Source: Cycas panzhihuaensis (Eukaryota > Cycadophyta). Taken from it: a stretch of DNA of 64,000 nt. The position numbers were made by a program, and so were the translations under genes. Each line of letters begins with the position of its first letter. Within the stretch, counting starts at the first letter, position 1. Under the pieces are notes generated by a model, which saw only the letters and a program-made list of their open reading frames with translations, made no database searches and had not been told where the DNA came from. The stretch is from contig CM041465.1 in assembly GCA_023213395.1 (NCBI GenBank), positions 198,221,741 to 198,285,740 on the forward strand, read 5' to 3'. Positions 24,527-34,425 of this stretch are shown in pieces.

Positions 24527-24861
24527 TATTAGGATAATGCCCAATGTTTCAAAGAATGTGCAGCCATCCTCGAGCCACCTATAGCTGCCATGTAGCCACC
24601 TGGAGTTGCCAGAGCTGATATGAAGCCACTAGAGCTGACTAAGGTATGTCAATTTAATAATTCATTTATTATTTTATTTATTGTTTTAAATTTTGGTTTA
24701 ATGTTAGGTAGAGGCATTTGTCGCCTCCCCAAAATCTATATATTGATGGGGAATGCCTCCCTGGTCTTTTTTAACAGTGCCATTTAATATATAAAAATTA
24801 CTACCTTATGATGATGGATTAATACCTTGTGATCCTCCTGCTCTACTCCTCGATGCCTTCA
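24527..24861 (+). repeat. A 3' LTR
   Basis: Preceded by the purine-rich ataggagagaa (24516-24526). Starts tattaggataatgcc (from TGTTGGGATAATGCC) and ends gatgccttca, followed by the duplication agctt. Confidence 0.95.
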
Positions 24862-24866
24862 AGCTT

Positions 24867-25559
24867 AAATTGTCATAAACTCCTCTATGTATATAAATTA
24901 GGTTGTGGCTCTAAAACAAGCCTAAACTATTTATGCTCCACTAAGAGCTAAAACTTAAAAACTCTTTAAATTAATTATTAAAGAGGCTAAACTACAATGA
25001 CCCAAGTCATTCTAATATGCATGCTTATTATGGCATATCAATCTCAAGTGTCTATTACAATACCCTGTGCTCTAATACAAGCAAAACCTCCTCCCTTGGG
25101 TACCTTCCTATGGGGGAATTACAATTCTTTATGAGTATAAAATAATACTACACTTTGTCACATGTACAAACCATCATTTGTTAATACCAATTTGAAAATA
25201 ATATTAATTATAAAAAATTTCAAAGATATAAAAACCCAAAAATATATATATGAGTGAACATATATCTAATCTAATCCAACTCTAAAATTGAGAATATAAA
25301 CTATTTTTGTTTCTAAAGTGTTATATATGCATCATACACCATCCATGTGATGTGAAAGATACATAAGTAGTATTAAGAGCTCAAGCGTAGTCATACAAAT
25401 CTCATACAAAGATGTAAATCATAAAATAAGAGCTTAAATCAGTATCCTATATATATACATGTCTAAATATATATATATGTATATAAAGTTAAGAGAGATA
25501 GAGTTTTTTTAGGGTATAGAAGAGCTCAAATAAGCCAAAAGATACACATGCCCTAACCC
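24867..25559. other. E1 sequence after integrase, non-coding
   Basis: AT-rich. Holds two copies of a motif of the type ctctaaaa-caagcctaaactat (24908-24930) and aaagaggctaaactacaatg (24980-24999), which recurs elsewhere in the window, and small TA/TATG tracts at 25229-25245 and 25450-25485. Confidence 0.55.
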
Positions 25560-26302
25560 TCATTGAGCTAGTTTACCTCTTCCAAAGAGATATAATAAGA
25601 TACATTATGATAGCACATGACATCAATGATATGAGATATATCATAAAAATCACACCCCATTGCCACTTATCTCTAAGGTGTCTTGGAGCTATGAGTGGGC
25701 CATATAACTTAGGGGCATTGTGAGAAGCTTGCCTCACTTACTTCATCCCTCTACCTTCTTTGATCATCTCTCTACTTAGTGGAAGTGTCTATCCTTGTAT
25801 ATATATATGAGAACCTCTCTGTCATATAATTGACCAACCTCTTATAAGAGGCATATGCCGGATCTCTCTTAATCATCATCATGGCAAGTTGTGTTATAGT
25901 CAATGCCAACTATGTATATAGAATAGTAATCTAAACCTTTGCCCCTAGCACAACCTATAACAAGGGCAAAATTAATGGTGTTAGGGCTTCCTATGAGGCT
26001 TGTCTACTCTATCTTGTCATCTAAGCTATCGTGCCTTAAAGCTAGGCTATGATGTCATCCCACTTAGCTATAGTAGTATCTCTCTCATTAATAATGGCAT
26101 CCCTCTAAGAGATCTCCACTTATAACTCCTCTTGCTTAGCTCCCCATATACCTAAGGCCCTCACTATTAGGATAAACACTATTATATGTGGCTGAGCAAT
26201 AGTTGTTCATCTATATCTAACATTAGAGGCTTCCCCTCCATATAAATCATCCTAAATAGGGAGTCTAATATTTAACGAGCAAAATCTAGGGTATACCTGC
26301 CA
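25560..26302 (-). pseudogene. E1 antisense gene, C-terminal part (coiled coil and hydrophobic tail)
   Basis: Reading the - strand downward from 26302 gives 'GRYTLDFAR', 'ILDSLFRMIYMEGKPLMLD' and 'DEQLLLSHI', then (after an apparent frame change near 26170) a polar run with 'EISQRDAIINERDTTIAK' logic (Gln codons as stops), a heptad-like coiled coil at about 26115-26000. Next come 'IKRDPAYASYKRLVNYMTERF' (one 20-residue core) and 'REMIKEGRGMK'. Near the end (25659-25576) is a hydrophobic run of about 25 residues, Ile/Leu/Met/Phe-rich, flanked by Trp and Lys-Arg, as in a membrane anchor. Nearly all stops are Q/R/W-type. Inference: the end of an antisense ORF of a Tat-type element; function unknown. 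Confidence 0.6.
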
Positions 26303-26433
26303 CTTGTAATATGAAAATAATAAAGGAATAAATTATTATGAGAAATATAACATCAATAACTGAAATAACAACTAACTTTAGTTATGGCACTAAAAGAAAT
26401 AAAGATAAAGATAAGATGAATATCATCACTAAC
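26303..26433 (-). other. Possible intron in the E1 antisense gene
   Basis: On the - strand the coding-like frame ends at 26434 before gttagtgatg and resumes at 26302 after a pyrimidine-rich stretch ending ttttcatattacaag. Joining the two sides keeps the phase (Met-Arg-Asp-Gly-Arg-Tyr-Thr-Leu). The interval is very AT-rich, 131 bp, and has GT and AG ends. Could instead be an AT-rich insertion. Confidence 0.4.
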
Positions 26434-27170
26434 TCCCTCATTGTTGTCTTCCTATACGAGCCCTCTTATCCAATCCATACCACCACTAGCTAGACCTTCC
26501 ATAGTCCCTATAACCACTATGCCTTATATTGGGTCATGTTGAGGTGCTTCCTTAATAATTGGTTGTGTAGCTACCTAATTTCTACCTCTATTACACCCCT
26601 ATATAGTTATGGCCTCCTCCTCTACATCGAAGTCCCAATGAACTCCAATATAAAGATATGAAGTATACTTATCCATCCCTATCATGCTAGTGACTTAGTG
26701 TATACTATCCTACTCATCTACTTGGCTACTTTGAGACTATGGAATTAGGTAATCCACATATGGACCAAAGGTCCTTAATCATCCACTGGGTATAGACTTG
26801 CTCTCAGTCCCATGCCTTTGAAGTGATCAAAGAACTAATACTGGAGAAGTGTATAATATGTAAAAACATGATGCTTAGTTGTATAAATTTGGTCTAACTA
26901 TGCTAGCATGTTAACCATAATAAATGTGGTCTAATACAATATCTCTCTATCTTTGTAATGATAAGCAACCTCTATCTAACCATCAAGGAACTTAGTATAG
27001 TTCTATCGATGAGTGATATGAAATAAGATAGCATAAACAATGAGTTTTTATATTGATAAAACTCCTAAAGCTAGCAAATAGTCAAGGTTATTGCCTTAAT
27101 GATCCCACTCACCTCATTGACAGAGGAATTGAGCAACAAATGTATGTGCCCTATTAGTGATAGGCAATGT
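26434..27170 (-). pseudogene. E1 antisense gene, middle part, cut by element B
   Basis: - strand frame from 27170 down: 'LPITNRAHTFVAQFLC', 'NNLDYLLALGVLSI', 'KLIVYAILFHITHR', 'NYTKFLDG' , 'IEVAYHYKDREILY', 'TTFIMVNMLA', 'LDQIYTTKHHVFTYYTLLQY' then 'FFDHFKGMGLRASLYPVDD'. It stays in one frame for about 245 codons, and every stop falls at a Gln, Arg or Trp-type position. The sequence has the look of a folded, Leu/Tyr-rich protein. It resembles in style plant mobile domain proteins (the MAIN-like family), but I cannot prove that. The upstream part lies on the far side of B at 32508-32790. Confidence 0.6.
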
Positions 27171-27827
27171 TGTTGAGAATACAAGGTCCCAAACCTTAAA
27201 CCACCATGAGATCTGAACTATTTTGTAACTAGTTATAGGAATCAAAACTAGAATTTAACATGTAAGTTCTAAACTCAAAGATAATACAATAACATGAATA
27301 TGAAAGCCAAACATCACATATGCACCCCATATAATGTGGTAAAACCCTAGTAGTATGCTAGGGAAACATCCACACAGGAAAGGTATCGATCTTTATTATT
27401 GTAAAATGGAGAAAAGTACATCTCAGTAGCAGAGTGCTCTTAGGAACAACAACTAGCCGCTGCCCTCTTCACAATACATTACATTACATACAACATAATA
27501 AGAAAATCCCTAAATTAGGCTATATGAGAGGGACATCCAAGGCATAAATCTCAACCGTAGAATCTAGAGTATTTGTATCAAACAACCCTGATTCTCTTTA
27601 CATTTTAATATGGTTTACAGGGCTAATTTTTTGGGTTGGGGGCTATCACCCCCAAACCCCCTCTTAGTGGGGGGCGTTCCACCCGCTCCCCCCACCCCGC
27701 CCACACCCCCTAGCCAAGGGGGCCTCCCGCCCCCCATTGAAAACCCCTGGGAAAGATTAGGGGGGGAACCGCGCTGCTAACATACCAAAATTTTAGCCTC
27801 AAACTATTGTTGTCACAATATCCAACA
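27171..27827 (-). repeat. B 3' LTR
   Basis: Starts (+ strand) tgttgagaatacaaggtccc and ends atatccaaca. Contains a strongly C-rich block at 27649-27745 (G-rich on the element strand) that is shared with the other copy and with the solo LTR at 5600-6235. Confidence 0.96.
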
Positions 27828-27842
27828 ATCTATACCTTGACA
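27828..27842 (-). other. B polypurine tract (degenerate)
   Basis: On the element strand caaggtatagat directly precedes the 3' LTR; the usual Tork form is close to CAAGTGGGAGAT. Confidence 0.6.
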
Positions 27843-28560
27843 ACAATTTACCCGGTACCTTTCCTAGATCCTTCATCATCTTTTCTGTAAGCCAAGAGAA
27901 GTCAAACACCATTTGAACTTATCTAATGGTACTGGGTTTATGAACATATCAACACAATTCTAATTTCTATGAATCTTTTTAAGTGCCACTCCACCTGCTT
28001 CCATAACCTATCTAATAAAATGGTACTTAAGAGTAATATATTTTATTCTATTGTGATAAGTCAAATTCTTGACTAAGTAGATGGCACTTTGACTATCACA
28101 AAATACCTTTATATTTTCCTGTCTCCTTCCAAGCTCAACCAATAGACCTTATAACCAGATTGCTTCTTTACAAGCATGTGTTGTAGCAACATATTTAGCT
28201 TCCATGGTTGACAGTGTAATTGTGCTTTGTAATTTGGACATCCAAGTAACTGGACCATTTGCAAGAGTGAAAACATAACATGAAGTAGACCTTATTTTGT
28301 CTAAATCTCCTGTAAAATTTGAATCAACATATCCATAAACCTGATTACCTGTACCTCCAAAGGTGATGCAGTAGTCACTTATGCCTCTCAAATACCAAAG
28401 CACCCATTTCACTGCAGCCCAATGTTCCTTTCTTAGATTTGCCATAAACCTGCTAACTACATTGATTGCCTATGAAATATCAAGTCTTGTATATATTATG
28501 ATATACATCAAACTTCATACTGCACTATCATAAGGCATACAAGATATATAAATATTTTCT
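27843..28560 (-). pseudogene. B RNase H
   Basis: Degrades RNA in the cDNA hybrid. An open block at 28149-28445 reads 'HWAAVKWVLWYLRGISDY', 'GYVDSNFTGDLDK' (first Asp), 'RSTSCYVFTL', 'PVTWMSKLQSTITLSTMEAKY' (catalytic Glu) and 'CKEAIWL'. Downstream come 'VFCDSQSAIYLVKN' (third Asp), 'YHFIR' and 'VDMFI'. All three acidic residues are visible; only scattered stops. Confidence 0.93.
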
Positions 28561-29460
28561 TCTTTACTACTAGGATTCATATTTGAAGAAAGCTTGAAGT
28601 GGGAAGAGAATGGGATACTCATTGGTTTCACATTTACCATACCAAACCCGGTTAGCACCTTCTCCACATATTTCTACTATGATAACTATAGCTTACCATC
28701 TTTCCTATCTCTGTGTATCTCCATGCCTAAGATTTATTTTGCACCTCCTAGATCCTTCATATCAAAAGTCCTAGCCAATTAAGCCTTTAGCTTATTGATT
28801 TCTTCCATGCTCTTGCTTGCAACCAGCATGTCATCAACATATAATACCAAGATAACAAATAAGCTATTGTCCATAAATTTAAAGTAAACACAATGATTAT
28901 ACTTGCTTCTTTTGAAATTTTGGCTCTCCATGAAGGCATCAAACTTCTTATACCTCTACCTATGTGATTGCTTCAGGCCATATAATGATTTCTTGAGCCT
29001 ACAAACAAGTCTTTTCTTGCCATCTTGTACAAACCCTTCTAGTTGATCCATATAGATCTCCTCATCTAAATCTCCATGTAGAAAAATTATTTTTACATAT
29101 AACTGCTCCAACTCTAAATCGAGAGAAGCTACCAATGCTAACAACACTCAAATTAAAATAAGTTTGACAACTGGTGAAAAGATCTCATGAAAATCAATAC
29201 ATACTTTCTATGCAAAACCTTTAGCCACTAGTCTTGCCCTGTATTTATCAATCTTTCCATCAACATCTATTTTCTTTTTGAAAACCCACCTACAACCAAT
29301 AGTCTTCCTGCCATGTGGAAGTTCTACAAAGTCCCATGAATTATTTATCTTCAAAGCATCTATCTCTTCCTGCATAGCCCTTTTCCACTTCTCACCATGG
29401 ATATCATTTATTGCTTCCTGATAACATGTGGGCTCACCATCATTAGAAACCAAATCAATA
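28561..29460 (-). pseudogene. B reverse transcriptase
   Basis: Open blocks at 29208-29453 ('EAINDIHGEKWKRAMQEEID', 'GCRWVFKKK', 'KYRARLVAKGFA') and 28956-29147 ('LEQLYVKIIFLHGDLDEEIY', 'GLKQS'). Then 'DAFMESQNFKRSKYNHCVYF' and 'LYVDDMLVASKSMEEI' with the YVDD active site intact (about 28855-28820), 'FDMKDLGGAKQILGMEI', and 'MPYDSAV-SLMY'. A V-to-I/K drift in the first catalytic segment (VKII instead of VKTAF) and several stops show it is inactive. Confidence 0.94.
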
Positions 29461-30356
29461 GAAATAGAAGGGTTGTACCTGTCAGGTGGATGACTAACTC
29501 ATGTAGATCTTCTAACTATTGGTAGAGGAGTGTCTATATACTACTGTGAATATGCCACTAATTCATCTTTAGAAAGATCTTCCTGTATTTCTGATTCCAC
29601 AGATGGCTATATTTCAAACTTAACTTGTTGATGTTCATCTTGCTACTCCTATTTCATTTCAACTTCTCCACTATCTGATTTTATAAAGGGAGATTCATCA
29701 AATACAACATCTCTATTAATGGTGATTTTGTGGGCAGTAGGATCCCACAACCTATATCCCTTTACACCATCTTTATCACCATAATCAACAAAGATACATT
29801 TCTTGGATTTTGGGTCTAACTTTTTATGCTTACTTTTATTAGTCCAGGCATAAGCATCACAATAAAAAACTCTAAAATTTGAATAATCACATGGATGTTT
29901 AGTCCATACCTCTTCAAGAATCTTACAATCTATTGCAAGTGATGGTGATCTATTTACTAGATAGTAAGTTATTTGAACAGCTTCTGCCTACAAGCCCTGC
30001 TCCACTCCAGCATTAGTTAACATGCCTCTTGCTCTTTCTGAGAGTGTCCTATTCATGCGCTCAGTAATGCTATTTTACTGTAGAGTATAGCTAGTGGTCT
30101 TATGTCTTTCAATCTCATCTTCTCTGCAATAGTTCTTAAACTCCAAGGAGTTGAACTCACCTCTATTATCAGTTCTTAAACATTTAATTGACTTACCAGT
30201 ATTGTTCTCAACTAGAGCCTTGAACTGCTTAAACACACTGAAAACTCTAGATTTCCTTTTTAAAAAATAGACCCATACCTTCCTAGAGTAATCATCTATA
30301 AATGTGAATAAATACAATGATCCTCCACAAGATATTTTAGGGGCTGGTCCCCACAC
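29461..30356 (-). pseudogene. B integrase
   Basis: Open at 30075-30356: 'GGSLYLFTFIDDYSRKVW' (first Asp), 'KCLRTDNRGEFNSLEF' (second Asp; the usual DNGGEF has Gly-to-Arg), followed by 'NSITERMNRTLSERARGML' with the catalytic Glu kept. Then 'YYLVNRSPSLAI', 'FRVFYCDAYAW', 'KKLDPKSKKCIFV' and 'INRDVVFDE' continue to about 29690, after which comes a low-conservation linker. Scattered stops, mostly at Gln or Trp codons. Confidence 0.94.
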
Positions 30357-30467
30357 ATTTGAATGTATGTAATCCAGAATGCCTTTGCTAGTGTGACTCC
30401 CTACTTTAAACTTGAGTCTACACTATTTTCTAAAAATACAGTGTTTATAGAAAGCCAAATGTGAAAG

Positions 30468-30950
30468 TTATAGGTCAGGAAGTAACTTATAGTTTATCAA
30501 CACCTTAAGTCCTTTCTCACTCATGTGACTAAGTCTTTGATGCCATAACTGAGTTGGATCTTCTGTAATCTTTGATGCTGTAGCTACTTGGCTAACATCT
30601 GTACTTCCCATTAAAATATAAAGATTTCCTTTCTTTAAGGCTTTCATAACAACCAAGGCACCCTTTGACACCTTTAGGACTCCTTCATGACCTGTATGCT
30701 TAAAACCACCTGAATCTAGTTCACCGAAGGAAATCAGAATCCTTTTTAGATTAGGTACATGTATAACCTCAATGAATGTTCTGACTACCCCATCGAACAT
30801 CTTAATTCTGATGCTACCAATGCCCACTGTCTTACAAGAAACTTCATTTCTCATAAGCACATCACCACCATCAAGTGGTTGGTATGATGAGAACCAACTC
30901 TTGTGTAGACACGTGTGGTACGAAGCACTTGAATCTAATAACTAGTTATT
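30468..30950 (-). pseudogene. B aspartic protease and pre-integrase domain
   Basis: About 30935 down: 'LLDSSASYHTC', the protease active site with D-S-G-A changed to Asp-Ser-Ser-Ala. Open at 30468-30860 (130 codons): 'VGIGSIRIKMFDGVVR', 'EVIHVPNLKRILISFGEL', and the GAG-pre-integrase motif 'LWHQRLSHMSEKGLKVL'. The Gly-to-Ser change (GGT to AGT) would disable the protease. Confidence 0.92.
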
Positions 30951-31013
30951 GTAAGAATGAGAAACATTACAAGTGACTAAGACATCATCATATACACCTT
31001 GATTTGACTCCAC

Positions 31014-31825
31014 TTAATTCACCTCCTTGGCAGTATCTTCCTTTTTCTGGAACTCCTTCCTTTTGTAGTAATCCTTCTTAAGGTGACCAGTCTTATTACA
31101 ATGCCAACACCTGAGCTTACACTTTTTACTCTTTGACTTAGATGTCAATGTATCCCTAGAGTTTTGTCCTCTCTCAAACATTCTACCCCTTACTGTCATA
31201 GCTTCTAGTGTAGAGATTTCAAGACTAGATTTCCTCTGCACTTCTTCCATTAGAAAAGCACTCATAATAGAATTATAATCCAATACATTTGTAGTGCTAA
31301 AACTAATTGAGGTGATAATATTATCCCAAGATTCAGGTAATAAGCATAACAAGGTAGCAACCTTATCCTCATCCTCAATTTTAACATCAATACTAGTCAA
31401 TTAATAAATAAGAGTATTAAAAACATTTAAATGGTCAACAATTTTTTTACCTTCCTTCATCTATAAAGAGCATAGTTATCTCTTCAGGTAGATTCAATTC
31501 GTTACTAATTTAGTCATATATAGGCCTTCCAACCGGGTCCATAATCCTACTGTTGTCTCCTCCCTTGCGATGTTAAATAAGACTTCGTCTACTAAGGACA
31601 ATTGTATTGTGCTAAGTGCCTTTTTATCTAAGTCATCCTATTCATCATCGTCCATCCCTGCGTGTTTCTTTGATTTACCTGCAAGGGCTTTGTACAGCCC
31701 TCCTGTACAAGAATATCATGCGCTTTTAGCTTCCACAACTTGAAGTTGTTTTTGCCATTGAATTTCTCCACCTTAAACTTTGCACCTACTAGTTTCACCA
31801 TTTGGTGTAGAAAAGCTGACACCAA
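31014..31825 (-). pseudogene. B gag with zinc knuckle
   Basis: Begins near 31825 (upstream Met, then 'VKLVGAKFKVEKFNGKNNFK' and 'LWKLKAHDILVQEG'), the N-terminus seen in Tnt1-type gag. Continues with 'KVATLLCLLPESWDNIITSI' at 31365-31306 and an RNA-binding knuckle 'CWHCNKTGHLKKDY' (about 31108-31067), where the fourth ligand Cys is Tyr. Two long open blocks are separated by stops at 31401-31627. Confidence 0.92.
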
Positions 31826-31861
31826 AACCTTTACAAATTCACTACAAAAGAAAAAAGTGGC

Positions 31862-31873
31862 ACTGATACCACT
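31862..31873 (-). other. B primer-binding site, tRNA-iMet type
   Basis: On the element strand tggtatcagtg follows the 5' LTR after 2 bp (standard TGGTATCAGAGC). Confidence 0.88.
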
Positions 31874-32502
31874 TGTTGAGAATACAAGGTCCCAAATCTT
31901 AAATGACTACAAGATCTAAACTATTTTGCAACTAGTTATAAGAATCAAAACTAGAATTTAACATGCAAGCTATAAACTCAGAGATAATACAATAACATGA
32001 CTATGAAAGCCAAACATCATATATGCACCAGATATAACATGGTAAAACCCTAGCAGTGTGCTAGGGAAATATCCACATAGGAAAGGTATTGATCTTTATT
32101 ACTATAAAATGGAGAAAAGTAGAGTGCTTTCAGGAACAACAACCAGCCACTGCCCTCTTCACATTACATTACATTACATATAATATAATAACAAAAGCCC
32201 TAAATCAGGCTACATGAGAGGGACATCCAAGGCATAAATCTCAACCATAGAATCTAGGGTATTTGTATCTAATGACCTTGATTCTCTTTACATTTTAATA
32301 TGGTTTATAGGGATAATTTTTTGGGTCAGGGCCTATCACCCCTGAACCCCCTCTTAGTGGGGGGCATTCCACCCCCTCGCACCCTCGGCCAAGGGGGTCT
32401 CCTGCCCCTCTTGAAACCCCCCAAGAAAGATTAGGAGGGGAAACTACACCGCTAACATGCCAAAATTTTAGCCTCAAACTATTGTTGTCATAATATCTGA
32501 TA
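31874..32502 (-). repeat. B 5' LTR
   Basis: Starts (+ strand) tgttgagaatacaaggtccc like the 3' copy and ends atatctgata, where the 3' copy has atatccaaca. Slightly shorter in the C-rich block. Followed by the duplication aatgt. Confidence 0.96.
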
Positions 32503-32507
32503 AATGT

Positions 32508-32790
32508 TCCTAATTCAAGGGGTGGACCAACATATTAAACCCATAAGATCCTTCTCATATTGTGAGGATTCCTACTATTCACCAACCAATGATAAATAAA
32601 AAACTTATCATCTCTTATCCTTGTATTTGATGATATCAATTAGTAAAGCGTAATCTGATACATATTAGCATGATGTGACAATTTAGATAAGCCCACAATA
32701 AGTTAGAATATCCCTCTTCTAATCATCTATATTCTCCATGAGGGTAAGTATTTAAGAACCAAAGTTCTTGTAGTTATTTACCATAACAAC
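32508..32790 (-). pseudogene. E1 antisense gene, upstream part across the B insertion
   Basis: - strand frame: 'TTRTLVLKYLPSW', 'LIVGLSKLSHHANMYQITLY', 'LISSNTRIRDDKFFIYHWLV', 'NPHNMRRILW' then 'YVGPPLELGT'. With B and one aatgt copy removed, this joins 26434-27170 in the same frame (Glu-Leu-Gly-Thr-Leu-Pro-Ile-Thr). Stops are at Gln/Trp-type positions only. This precise continuity is the best evidence that the antisense frame was once coding. Confidence 0.6.
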
Positions 32791-33590
32791 ATGCTAAAAC
32801 ACAGTAAAAAAATAGTAAAAAACCATACTACAAATATTCCCCTAGATAGAACAAGTAAAACTCTATGAAGAATGACAAATTAAGTTAAAAATTTCCTAAA
32901 ACTAACCAAAACTTTACATCCTATAAAGTTTTATATCTATCCCATAACAGACAGAGCATATTATAAATATCTCCATGGTACCTCAAAATTTAAAATTCTG
33001 TGGTATCATTGCATTTAATAACTTTGCAACACTATACAAAACTTCACGATACTATGGTCTTTCATAGACCACATCCTATAAAGATCTGCATGGTTTAAAA
33101 GATAAAAGAAAAAAAAAATTATAATCACATTATACTAAAACTAGTCCATTCAGAATAATCAAGGCATTAAACTACCCTTAATTGGCCATAAATAAGGGTT
33201 TAATTAGAATCTATTTGAATAAAAGTTTAAAAAATAAGGCATGCCCTAAAAATTCTAAAAAACCTAAAAATCCAAATAAAAATTCACTTAGAGGTTTAGG
33301 CTTACTAGGTCTAGTGCCTATTGGGCTATTACATCACTATGAATCTAATGTCTCTGACTATACATTAATTTCACTCTTTGTTTATCTATAGTAAGACTAG
33401 TAGTGATCAAGATGAATAGGAACAAATTAAAAAATTTCTAACTTTGAATGTGAAAATAAAATAAAAAATAATTAAAAAAAACATTTTTTATAATCACCAT
33501 AACTTGGCTTTGGAACATCAAAATTTCACCCCATCAATCCCATTAGATTCCTTATTTTGTAAACTATCACCTTACATGATGACTATTATC
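32791..33590. other. E1 interval between two antisense reading frames
   Basis: AT-rich; no clear coding. A + strand open stretch (33182-33391) is low-complexity Lys/Asn/Pro-rich and has no domain. If the two antisense blocks are one gene, this could hold an intron. Confidence 0.4.
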
Positions 33591-34358
33591 ATTACTACAA
33601 TATATTTTTCATCTACCATACTTTAAAGTACCTCTAAGATAGTTATTAATCAATGCAATTAATATAGTATTCATGCACTTTATTTCATTATAATGCTACC
33701 AAAAGATAACTCTCTTTTAGCATATCATTGTTTACAGTCCAAAGGCTTAGTTTTTAACATTAAACTCATTTATGCAAGCCATATAGGCCTATTTTAGTAG
33801 GTAAACCCTAGCACCCTTGATGTACATTAGTCCAACAAGGCCTTGAGGTACCTCCTCCTATTCATATTTATGTTTATCGATAAAAGCCTTAGTTTTAACA
33901 CATCCTTCTAATGACACAACCTATTTGTGAGTACCCTTTACTATCCAATAAGCTGCCCTCTATAGGCCCTTGTACTTATAACTTTCTTTTAACTTTCTTA
34001 AGCAATTTATTACCTTATAGATGAATTATTTTTTCCCATATGTAACTTGCAACTTAAGCAGTAAATCTAGTAACTTGATCATATGATGTTCTTCCTTACA
34101 ATAATTCTATTTGATCCCTATTATAATAGACAATCTAGCCTCTTAGAACAACCTTTCAAAAGGCCCCTTATTTACTTATCTCATAAATGAAAGGTACTTA
34201 GAGACATCTTATATGAATTATTTAGGTTCATCCAATGGTTTGACCTTCATAGCCCTAATTTTAGGCTTTTGTGTAGACTTGCTTTGTTAAACAACATTGT
34301 CATTTATTGGTTAACCTAGTCCCCCATAAGTTGGCTCATCACTGCAACCTCTTTTTAT
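33591..34358 (-). pseudogene. E1 second antisense reading frame
   Basis: Reading down from 34358: 'DEPTYGGLG', 'PINDNVV', 'KSTQKPKIRAMKVKPLDEPK', 'DVSKYLSFMR', 'NKGPFERLF-EARLSIIIGIK', 'KEEHHMIKLLDLLLKLQVTY', 'VINCLRKLKESYKYKGL', 'AAYWIVKGTHK', 'LEGCVKTKAFIDKHKYE', 'EEVPQGLVGLMYIKGARVYL' and 'AYMACINEFNVKN'. Stays in one frame for about 250 codons, with stops only where Gln, Arg or Trp would fit. Rich in Lys and Leu. No family recognised. It may be the N-terminal half of the same antisense gene or a separate one. Confidence 0.55.
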
Positions 34359-34425
34359 ACTCTCTCTCTCTCTCTCTCTCTCTATTTATCTATCTCTCTA
34401 TCTCTCTATCTCTCTATCTATATGT
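34359..34425. repeat. (CT)n/(CTAT)n microsatellite
   Basis: A pure CT run at 34363-34383 followed by CTAT/CTCT units. The + strand open frame over it (Ser-Leu repeats) is an artefact. Confidence 0.95.

Larger units (their letters stand above)
16758..24861 (+). mobile_element. A: Ty1/copia retrotransposon nested in E1
   Basis: 8104 bp with an exact target duplication agctt (16753-16757 and 24862-24866). LTRs of 351 and 335 bp start TGTTGGG (tattagg in the 3' copy) and end CCTTCA. A Met-type primer site and a polypurine tract are present. Order: about 3.2 kb leader, gag, protease, integrase, RT, RNase H; integrase before RT marks it as copia. Element C on the other strand is a relative with the same layout. 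Confidence 0.95.
27171..32502 (-). mobile_element. B: Tork/Tnt1-like Ty1/copia retrotransposon nested in E1
   Basis: 5332 bp with an exact duplication aatgt (27166-27170 and 32503-32507). LTRs of 657 bp (3', left) and 629 bp (5', right) have TGTTG...CAACA ends. An initiator-Met primer site lies inside the right LTR. Gag with zinc knuckle, protease, integrase, RT and RNase H all read on the - strand with long open stretches. The polyprotein wording (gag start, 'LWHQRLSHMSEKGLKVL', 'TFIDDYSRKVWVYFLK', 'LYVDDMLVASKS') is Tnt1/Tork type. It is among the least decayed elements here. Confidence 0.96.
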
